Part shown: piece by piece, positions 1 to 5,031 of the stretch
How the letters are laid out: the number at the start of each line of letters is the position of its first letter
Numbering within the stretch: the stretch's first letter is position 1
NCBI GenBank assembly: GCA_902772605.1
Contig: CACYBG010000342.1
Location: forward strand, 1 to 5,645
Direction of reading: 5' to 3'
Length of the DNA: 5,645 nt
DNA from: an uncultured Spirochaetaceae bacterium
GTDB taxonomy: Bacteria > Spirochaetota > Spirochaetia > Treponematales > Treponemataceae
Position numbers and translations under genes: made by a program
The notes under the pieces: generated by a model
Told to the model about the DNA's origin: nothing
The model's input: the letters and a program-made list of their open reading frames with translations, nothing else
Databases searched by the model: none

Positions 1-851
1 CAATCGAAAGGCTTCCTCCGAAAGAAAATCCGATTCCAAGGGACTCCAGTGAATCAGAACTTGCGGCCGGCTTGAAAATCCTCATTGCAGAAGATCATCC
101 GGTCAATAGAAAAATAATGGAGACTTTCCTGAATCGATTCGGTGCAGAAGTTTTCTCGGCGGAAGACGGACAGAAAGCGATTGAAACGATACACGCACAT
201 CCGGACATCGACATGATTTTCATGGACATACTCATGCCGGTTAAAAGCGGACTGGATGCAACGATTGAACTCAGGAAAAACAATTATCAGGGAATCATCA
301 TCGCCTGTACTGCAAACAACGACAACGACGATTTTGCCGAATATCGGAAACAGGGAATCAACGACATCATGGTCAAGCCGTTTAAAAAACAGGCCATCCA
401 TGCAATCCTGGAAAAATGGACGACGATACTTTCACTGCCGGACGTCAAGTCGATTATGACCCTTGCGACATTGAAAAACGAAGCGGAAAACATCTGGGAC
501 GTTTCGATGTTCATGGAAAGCGTCAACAACGACAACGAAAAGGCGCGTCATGTGCTTCAGGATTTCTTTGACAGGGTTCCGGTCATGCTTCAGGAGATAC
601 GTTCGATTTTGAGCGTCAGACCAGTTGATTTCAAATCGCTTGAAGAAAAGGGACATCAGCTTTATCGGGCATGCAGCGTCATAAAAGCCAAGGCACTCTG
701 TACGATTGCAAACGAATTTTCAGAATCGGCGCGGATTGAAGACATCGTTGCAACTGAATCGGCAGACCTTGACTTTTCAATCGATTTCGTAAAGCTCAAG
801 AACGTAAGCGAACCGTTGAGGACTTCTGCACTGAACAATCTGAAGGTCTAA
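1..851 (+). CDS. Hybrid sensor histidine kinase, C-terminal part (receiver + Hpt-like domain), 5'-truncated by window edge
   Basis: The frame is open from base 3 to the TAA at 849-851, so the true start lies outside the window. The TTG at 72 has no Shine-Dalgarno and sits in a charged, Pro/Ser-rich linker typical of the stretch before a kinase-attached receiver domain. Numbering from that TTG, residues 2-116 are a CheY-like receiver: acidic pair E7/D8 in AEDHPVN, phosphoacceptor D52 in FMDILMP, T80, and K102 in VKPF. Residues about 140-235 have the helical pattern of an Hpt domain, with H195 in GHQLYRACS aligning with the phosphorylatable histidine of the usual HxLKG motif; the Lys and Gly of that motif are replaced by Tyr and Arg. 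The inferred role is the downstream part of a His-Asp-His phosphorelay in a membrane or cytoplasmic kinase. The sensory, dimerisation and ATPase domains are not visible. A free-standing response regulator is less likely because the frame continues upstream. Confidence 0.85.
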   Translation, partial: IERLPPKENPIPRDSSESELAAGLKILIAEDHPVNRKIMETFLNRFGAEVFSAEDGQKAIETIHAHPDIDMIFMDILMPVKSGLDATIELRKNNYQGIIIACTANNDNDDFAEYRKQGINDIMVKPFKKQAIHAILEKWTTILSLPDVKSIMTLATLKNEAENIWDVSMFMESVNNDNEKARHVLQDFFDRVPVMLQEIRSILSVRPVDFKSLEEKGHQLYRACSVIKAKALCTIANEFSESARIEDIVATESADLDFSIDFVKLKNVSEPLRTSALNNLKV

Positions 852-901
852 ATTTTCTACTCGGACAGTTTTACACGGCATCGATTTTTGGGAGCATTTA
901 T

Positions 902-1744
902 ATGAAGACAAACTATCACACGCACACGAATTTCTGCGACGGAAATTCATCGCCGGAAGACATGGTAAAGGCAGCAATCCAAAAAGATTTCGATATCCTT
1001 GGATTCAGTTCACATTCCATGTATCCGTTTTCTAGCGATTGGCACGTTTCGTTCAGGGACCATCCGCTTTATGCATCGGAAATTTCCAGGCTGAAGGAAA
1101 AATACAGCGACCGGATAAAAATCCTTTTGGGTTTTGAAGCCGATTTCATACAGGGTGTCTGCGCTCCGGATTTTTCCCGTTATGCCGATTTTAAACCCGA
1201 TTTTCTGATTGGAGCCGTCCATTACGTTCCGGGAGAAAACGGATTTTTTGAAGCCGATGGAAGTTTCACTGAAACCCGTGAAAAAATAAATTCGGTTTAC
1301 GGCGGCGACAGAAAAAAGGCGGTTCAGGCATATTTTGATTTTGAGCGCACGATGATTAAGACATGCAATTTTACGATTCTGGCACATTGCGATTTAATCC
1401 GAAAGCAGAATTCAATCAAAGCGCCCGACAGACTTTTTGACGAAAGCGAATCATGGTATAAAAATGAAATTCAGGAAACTGCAAAAATCATTGCGGAATC
1501 CGGAGTATGCGTCGAAATCAACACGGGAGGAATGTCAAGGGGATATCTGGACAGTCCGTATCCATCAGAAGAATTTCTTGGACTGCTTTATGAAAGGAAC
1601 GTTCCGATTACGCTCAGTTCAGATGCCCATGCACCGGATCACCTGGACTTCGGATTTGACGGGGCAATCGACCTTGCAAAAAAAATCGGCTATAGGGAAA
1701 TCCAATATTTTGATGAAGGAAAAATGATTGCCCGGAAAATTTAA
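902..1744 (+). CDS. PHP-family phosphatase, histidinol-phosphatase (HisJ/HisK) type
   Basis: A complete 280-residue protein, the usual length for the HisJ-type PHP (polymerase and histidinol phosphatase) family. These are cytoplasmic metal-dependent phosphatases that hydrolyse L-histidinol phosphate to histidinol. The metal-binding motifs are all present in order: HTH at residues 6-8 with D13, H38 in SSHSM, E79 in GFEADF, H107 in GAVHYV, H162 in LAHCDL, E206 in EINTGG, and D241/H243 in SSDAHAPDHL. The ATG at 902 is supported by GGGAG at 890-894, seven bases upstream. It follows the kinase gene by 50 bp on the same strand with no terminator between, so co-transcription is possible, but there is no functional link. 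No other histidine-biosynthesis gene is in the window, so the substrate could be another phosphomonoester. The fold and family are secure; the exact substrate is inferred. Confidence 0.88.
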   Translation: MKTNYHTHTNFCDGNSSPEDMVKAAIQKDFDILGFSSHSMYPFSSDWHVSFRDHPLYASEISRLKEKYSDRIKILLGFEADFIQGVCAPDFSRYADFKPDFLIGAVHYVPGENGFFEADGSFTETREKINSVYGGDRKKAVQAYFDFERTMIKTCNFTILAHCDLIRKQNSIKAPDRLFDESESWYKNEIQETAKIIAESGVCVEINTGGMSRGYLDSPYPSEEFLGLLYERNVPITLSSDAHAPDHLDFGFDGAIDLAKKIGYREIQYFDEGKMIARKI

Positions 1745-1756
1745 CGTGCGTCCGAC

Positions 1757-2299
1757 TTATTTTTGAAGGACTTCAAGCTTGGTAAACCGAACGTCAAGAA
1801 TCTTTTGATTTTCCATTATGTTTGCATTCATCAGGCGAAGGATTTCAAGTCGCAGCGGCTTCTCGTTGATTGGCTTCAGGCTTTCACGCGTCTGCTTTGA
1901 AAAAAAGTTCCTGAGTGTGTCCGTTATTTCGATTCTGTGGGCGGTTATTTCGGACGACACCTTTTTATCGTTCTTTTTATAGGCGAAAACAATCTGCACG
2001 CGAACCAGATACTGCTCAGGATCATCGATGAAAGTCTCAAGCTGTTCAAGGGAAGAATACCAGTCATACTCCTTCTTGCCCTTCACGTTTTCATTCTGGT
2101 CGGAAAGAATCTTTTCGTTTTCCCTGTCTATGTCGTAGGCTTTCTTACAGTCGGAACAGAGGTTCTTGATTCCGCTTTCATCCTCGACGGTAAAAAGCTT
2201 TACGTTTTTGTTTCCGCAGGCATCGCAGGTCCCCATTTTTGAACAGGAAACAAATGTCAATAAAACCAACGGAAGTACGGCAAGAATTTTCAGTTTCAT
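1757..2299 (-). CDS. Predicted lipoprotein with zinc-ribbon-like module and FliL-like C-terminal domain
   Basis: A 180-residue protein with a Lys-containing N-terminus, a hydrophobic core, and a lipobox ending in TFVSC, with lipidated C19. The lipobox is looser than the E. coli consensus, as in spirochetes. Right after it, CDAC (C25, C28) and CSDC (C48, C51) form a four-cysteine zinc-ribbon-like module. Residues about 53-85 are charged linker. Residues about 92-180 resemble the conserved periplasmic domain of the flagellar protein FliL: YLVRVQIVF beta-strand, then ITDTLRNFFSKQTRESL, an LRLEILRLMN helix, and the terminal DVRFTKLEVLQ strand that matches the FliL-family ending (V-x-F-T-x-F-V-x-Q-like). 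A full FliL would have an uncleaved transmembrane helix instead of a lipobox. ATG 2299 is chosen over ATG 2305 because GGAG lies directly against the latter and six bases before the former. The protein is probably anchored in a periplasm-facing membrane. Its function is unknown; a flagellar role is only suggested by the homology. Confidence 0.72.
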   Translation of the reverse strand: MKLKILAVLPLVLLTFVSCSKMGTCDACGNKNVKLFTVEDESGIKNLCSDCKKAYDIDRENEKILSDQNENVKGKKEYDWYSSLEQLETFIDDPEQYLVRVQIVFAYKKNDKKVSSEITAHRIEITDTLRNFFSKQTRESLKPINEKPLRLEILRLMNANIMENQKILDVRFTKLEVLQK

Positions 2300-2305
2300 A
2301 ATCAT

Positions 2306-2309
2306 CTCC
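2306..2309 (-). promoter_or_regulatory. Shine-Dalgarno GGAG that decides the lipoprotein start
   Basis: On the minus strand GGAG at 2309-2306 is immediately followed by ATG (2305-2303), ATT and ATG (2299-2297). No gap is left for the first ATG, whereas the second has a normal six-base spacer. The second ATG is therefore the likely start, and it also gives the more standard MKLK signal-peptide N-terminus. Confidence 0.7.
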
Positions 2310-2429
2310 AGCTTAAAATAATCTGTAAAAACATAAAAGACAGCGTCCCATGTCGATTGATTTTGACAAAATCTACATGCGTCTTACTTAAATTTATCGG
2401 AAAATACGGCTTTAATATAGCATCCGACC

Positions 2430-2472
2430 GGAAATTTTATTCGCAGTGAGCAGGCAAAAGTCCGAAATTTCC
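2430..2472. repeat. Short inverted repeat, possible regulator site or weak hairpin
   Basis: GGAAATTT (2430-2437) is repeated in inverted orientation as AAATTTCC (2465-2472), with 27 bases between. The right copy lies in an eight-base palindrome, GAAATTTC (2464-2471). The arms are short and AT-rich, and the loop is long. This could be an operator pair about 60-100 bp upstream of the nfnA -35, or chance in AT-rich DNA. Confidence 0.25.
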
Positions 2473-2532
2473 CCCAGGTAACCCGTAATTCAGAAGTACG
2501 TTAAAATTAATACAGAACTTTTAAATCTCACT

Positions 2533-2560
2533 TTAACAAATTTCTTACTTATTGTATAAT
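2533..2560 (+). promoter_or_regulatory. Sigma70-type promoter of the nfnAB operon
   Basis: TTAACA (2533-2538, five of six matches to TTGACA) is separated by 16 bp from a perfect TATAAT (2555-2560). The DNA before the -35 is A/T-rich. Transcription would begin near 2567, leaving a leader of about 40 nt that carries the AAGGA Shine-Dalgarno (2596-2600), eight bases before the nfnA ATG. No operator that clearly overlaps the promoter was found. The near-consensus elements suggest fairly strong, housekeeping-type expression. Confidence 0.7.
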
Positions 2561-2608
2561 CTAGCGCAATACTTTTAATTTGTATATTTTTGTGCAAGGA
2601 AAATACCT

Positions 2609-3463
2609 ATGAATAAAATCATCGAAAAAAGGCAGCTTTCTGAAAATGTTTTCTACATTAAATTCGAAGCTCCGGACATCGCCAAAAATCGCAAGGCTGG
2701 ACAGTTTCTGATTGTTCAGGTGGATCAGGATTTGACGGAACGCATTCCTCTGACAATTGCAGATGCAAATGCCGAAGAAGGATGGGTTGCCATTGCATTC
2801 CAGCCGGTTGGAGCATCAACATACAAGCTTTCAAAGTTGAATGTAGGCGACTACCTTGGTGGAGTTCTGGGACCTCTCGGAACCCCAAGCGTGATTGAAA
2901 AATACGACAGGCCTGTTGTCTGCGTCGGCGGTGGATTTGGAACAGCTCCACTCTACCCTATCGTCCAGGCTCTCAAGGCTGCAGGAAACAAGGTCATTCT
3001 GATTGAAGGTGCAAGGACAAAGGACCTTCTGATTTTTGTCGATGAAATGAAAGCCGTCTGTGATGAAGTCATCATCTGTACGGACGACGGTTCTGAAGGC
3101 GAAAAGTGCGTTACGACCGTTCCTCTTGAAAGATTGTGCCAGAGCGACGTTCCACCGGCAGAAGTCATTGCTATCGGACCGCCAATAATGATGAAATTCT
3201 GTGCTGCAACGACAAAGAAATACAACATCAAGACAACGGTTTCCCTGAACACAATCATGATTGACGGAACCGGAATGTGCGGCGGATGTCGCGTAAGTGT
3301 CGGCGGTCAGACAAAATTCGTCTGTGTCGATGGTCCGGATTTTGATGCACACCAGGTTGACTGGGACAATATGATGATGCGCATGAAGTCGTTCAAGCCG
3401 CAGGAAACAGAAGCGTTCCACAAATGCAAGATGGAAGCCGAAGCTAAGAAGTTGGAGAAATAA
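2609..3463 (+). CDS. nfnA: NfnA/SudB-type FAD- and [2Fe-2S]-containing NAD(H)-binding subunit
   Basis: A complete 284-residue protein of the ferredoxin-NADP reductase/dihydroorotate-dehydrogenase-electron-transfer family, close to the usual NfnA/SudB length. In order: an FAD-binding barrel with RIPLTIAD (residues 45-52) and GPLG (88-91); a pyridine-nucleotide-binding fold with VCVGGGFGTAPLYPI (104-118) and IGPPIMMK (189-196); and a C-terminal cluster site with D219, C224, C227 and C239 in DGTGMCGGC and FVCVDGPDF. In this family the [2Fe-2S] cluster is held by one Asp and three Cys, which fits. In characterised NfnAB this subunit exchanges electrons with NAD(H) and passes them to NfnB. PyrK is excluded by the operon partner and by this C-terminal motif arrangement. 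It is the first gene of a two-gene operon with its own promoter. The alternative names are sulfide dehydrogenase subunit SudB or a sulfide/dihydroorotate-dehydrogenase-like protein; sequence alone does not separate these activities. Confidence 0.88.
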   Translation: MNKIIEKRQLSENVFYIKFEAPDIAKNRKAGQFLIVQVDQDLTERIPLTIADANAEEGWVAIAFQPVGASTYKLSKLNVGDYLGGVLGPLGTPSVIEKYDRPVVCVGGGFGTAPLYPIVQALKAAGNKVILIEGARTKDLLIFVDEMKAVCDEVIICTDDGSEGEKCVTTVPLERLCQSDVPPAEVIAIGPPIMMKFCAATTKKYNIKTTVSLNTIMIDGTGMCGGCRVSVGGQTKFVCVDGPDFDAHQVDWDNMMMRMKSFKPQETEAFHKCKMEAEAKKLEK

Positions 3464-3465
3464 AA

Positions 3466-4968
3466 ATGGCAGAATATATCCCTCAGGAAAAATTGATTGA
3501 AATCGCAAATGAAGAATACAAGAAGCTTCAGGAAAAAATTGCGGCTGCACCTTTGACGAACAAGGACCGTATGGCCATTCCACAGATGGAAATGCCTAGC
3601 GGAGAACCGAAAGTCAGGGCCCGCCAGATGACTGAAGTCGCCCTTGGATATACAAAGGAACAGGCCGTCGTTGAGGCAAACCGTTGTCTTCAGTGCAAGA
3701 ATCAGCCGTGCGTTTCTGGATGTCCGGTAAACGTCCGCATTCCGGAATTCATAGCCGAAGTCGCAAAGGGTGAATTCAAGAAAGCTGCCGATATCATCAA
3801 GTCAACGAACCTTCTCCCTGCAATCTGCGGTCGCGTATGTCCTCAGGAAAAACAGTGCCAGGGTCAGTGTACGGTCGGAAAAGTCTACAAGGATGCAACA
3901 AAATCAGTAAGCATCGGTCGCCTTGAAAGATTCGTTGCAGATTATGAACGCGAAAACAATCTTACGACCGTTCCGGAAGTTGCTCCATCAACAGGAAAAA
4001 AGGTTGCAGTCGTCGGTTCTGGACCTGCAGGACTTACCGTTGCAGCAGACTGTCGCAAGGCAGGACATGACGTAACCGTTTTTGAAGCATTCCACAAGGC
4101 CGGTGGAGTTACGGTTTACGGAATCCCTGAATTCCGTCTTCCAAAGGAAATCGTTCGCAAGGAAGTCGAAAACCTTGAAAAAATGGGCGTTCACTTTGAA
4201 TACAACTATCTGGTCGGACGCACTTCAACGGTTCAGCAGTTCTTCAGCGAAAAGGGATTCGATGCAGCATTCATCGGAACCGGAGCAGGACTTCCAAAGT
4301 TCTTCGGAATCCCGGGCGAAAACTACATCGGTGTATTCTCTGCAAACGAATATCTGACCCGTGCAAACCTGATGAAGGCTTACAAGAAGGGAGAAGCAGA
4401 CACACCGTATTACGAGGCAAAAACCGTCGTCGTATGTGGCGGTGGAAACGTTGCAATGGACGCCGCTCGCATGGCACTCCGCCTTGGAGCAGAAAAAGTC
4501 TATATCGTATACCGCAGAACCCGTGCAGAAATGCCGGCTCGTGGTGAAGAAATCGAACATGCCGGAGAAGAGGGAGTCGAATTCCGCTTCCTTGAAAATC
4601 CGATTGAAATCCTTGGCGATGCAGAAACCGGTCGCGTAACGGGAATAAAGGCACTTTCATACGAACTTGGAGAACCTGATGCCAGTGGACGCAGAAAGCC
4701 GGTTGAAATCAAGGGTTCAGAGCATGAAATTCCTTGCGATGCAGTAATCGTAGCACTTGGAAACAATTCAAATCCGTTGATTCCAGCTACGACACCGGAA
4801 ATCAAAACCGACCCGCGCGGACACATCACCGTAGATGAAAAGCAGGAAACCAGCATGACCAAAGTTTGGGCTGGCGGTGACATAGTTCTCGGTGCCGCAA
4901 CGGTTATTCTTGCAATGGGCGAAGGTCGAAAGGCTGCCGCCAGCATAAACGAATATCTGGCAAAATAA
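3466..4968 (+). CDS. nfnB: NfnB/SudA-type NADP(H)-binding FAD/[4Fe-4S] subunit (GltD-like)
   Basis: A complete 500-residue protein. Residues 74-135 hold eight cysteines in the GltD-type double [4Fe-4S] pattern: CLQCKNQPCVSGCP (74, 77, 82, 86), then CGRVCP (121, 125) and CQGQC (131, 135). FAD binding is shown by VVGSGPAGL (182-190) and the C-terminal WAGGDIVLGAATVILAMGEG (468-487). NADP binding is shown by VCGGGNVAMDAAR (323-335) and YRRTRAEMPAR (349-359). It starts two bases after the nfnA stop codon, with GGAG at 3454-3457 inside the end of nfnA, so the pair is surely co-expressed. In known NfnAB this subunit carries the bifurcating flavin and couples NADH plus reduced ferredoxin to NADP+ reduction, or the reverse. 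Annotation pipelines often call it glutamate synthase small subunit, but no large subunit is here. The first 35 or so residues are a charged helical extension not typical of shorter family members of about 470 residues. Confidence 0.9.
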   Translation: MAEYIPQEKLIEIANEEYKKLQEKIAAAPLTNKDRMAIPQMEMPSGEPKVRARQMTEVALGYTKEQAVVEANRCLQCKNQPCVSGCPVNVRIPEFIAEVAKGEFKKAADIIKSTNLLPAICGRVCPQEKQCQGQCTVGKVYKDATKSVSIGRLERFVADYERENNLTTVPEVAPSTGKKVAVVGSGPAGLTVAADCRKAGHDVTVFEAFHKAGGVTVYGIPEFRLPKEIVRKEVENLEKMGVHFEYNYLVGRTSTVQQFFSEKGFDAAFIGTGAGLPKFFGIPGENYIGVFSANEYLTRANLMKAYKKGEADTPYYEAKTVVVCGGGNVAMDAARMALRLGAEKVYIVYRRTRAEMPARGEEIEHAGEEGVEFRFLENPIEILGDAETGRVTGIKALSYELGEPDASGRRKPVEIKGSEHEIPCDAVIVALGNNSNPLIPATTPEIKTDPRGHITVDEKQETSMTKVWAGGDIVLGAATVILAMGEGRKAAASINEYLAK

Positions 4969-4982
4969 ATCAGATCAAACCG

Positions 4983-5021
4983 AATCCAGACTGTGAAATT
5001 GAGGCAGTCTGGATTTTTTTT
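4983..5021 (+). terminator. Intrinsic terminator of the nfnAB operon
   Basis: A perfect 11-bp stem, AATCCAGACTG (4983-4993) with CAGTCTGGATT (5005-5015), encloses an 11-base loop. It runs into eight consecutive T (5014-5021). It lies 14 bases after the nfnB stop codon. The left flank has no matching T-run on the minus strand, so it should work mainly rightward. Confidence 0.92.
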
Positions 5022-5026
5022 GGAGG
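5022..5026 (+). promoter_or_regulatory. Shine-Dalgarno GGAGG of uppP, directly abutting the terminator
   Basis: GGAGG begins on the base after the terminator T-tract and is followed by a five-base spacer and the ATG at 5032. The strong site fixes the start. Its position leaves no room for a promoter between the terminator and the gene. Confidence 0.8.
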
Positions 5027-5031
5027 ACTTT

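Larger units (their letters stand above)
2300..2608. other. Divergent intergenic region between the lipoprotein gene and nfnA
   Basis: This 309-bp AT-rich spacer separates the divergent lipoprotein and nfnA genes. No open reading frame of note lies in it. It contains the nfnA promoter near its right end, an A/T-rich stretch just upstream of that promoter (about 2498-2531), and a short inverted repeat (2430-2472). A perfect plus-strand TTGACA occurs at 2363-2368, but its best -10 partner (TTAAAT, 2388-2393) is weak and 19 bp away. The minus-strand promoter for the lipoprotein must also be here. The only candidates seen, such as TATATT at 2419-2414 and TAAAAT at 2439-2434, lack a convincing -35, so none is called. 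Confidence 0.7.

Noticed and set aside
72..74. TTG as start of a stand-alone 259-residue response regulator
   Set aside because: The frame is open to the window edge, there is no Shine-Dalgarno before the TTG, and the upstream residues look like the linker before a kinase-attached receiver domain.
852..901. Terminator or promoter between the kinase and phosphatase genes
   Set aside because: No inverted repeat with a T-run and no convincing -35/-10 pair was found in these 50 bases; only the Shine-Dalgarno of the downstream gene is supported.
1937..2242. Plus-strand open frame of 101 hydrophobic residues opposite the lipoprotein gene
   Set aside because: It is the complement of a Lys/Glu/Asn-rich coding region, which yields a hydrophobic reading by itself. 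The minus-strand gene has a lipobox, CxxC pairs and a good start, so it is preferred.
2520..2541. Possible Rex-type redox operator at the nfnA promoter (TTTAACAAA half site)
   Set aside because: Only one half resembles the TTGTTAA/TTAACAA arms; the opposite half is not matched at the required spacing. The half site also coincides with the -35 box, so the similarity is likely incidental.
2831..3583. Minus-strand open frame of 250 residues opposite nfnA
   Set aside because: It lies wholly over nfnA and the start of nfnB, both backed by clear motifs. Its product is low-complexity in appearance with no recognisable domain, so it is a shadow of codon bias.
4500..4946. Minus-strand open frame of 148 residues opposite nfnB
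   Set aside because: Antisense to the conserved NADP/FAD-binding half of nfnB, Ser/Pro-rich with no motif or ribosome site; treated as a shadow.
3466..4968. Glutamate synthase small subunit (gltD)
   Set aside because: The cluster and dinucleotide motifs are shared by all GltD-like proteins. The partner gene here is an NfnA/SudB flavoprotein and no large subunit is present.
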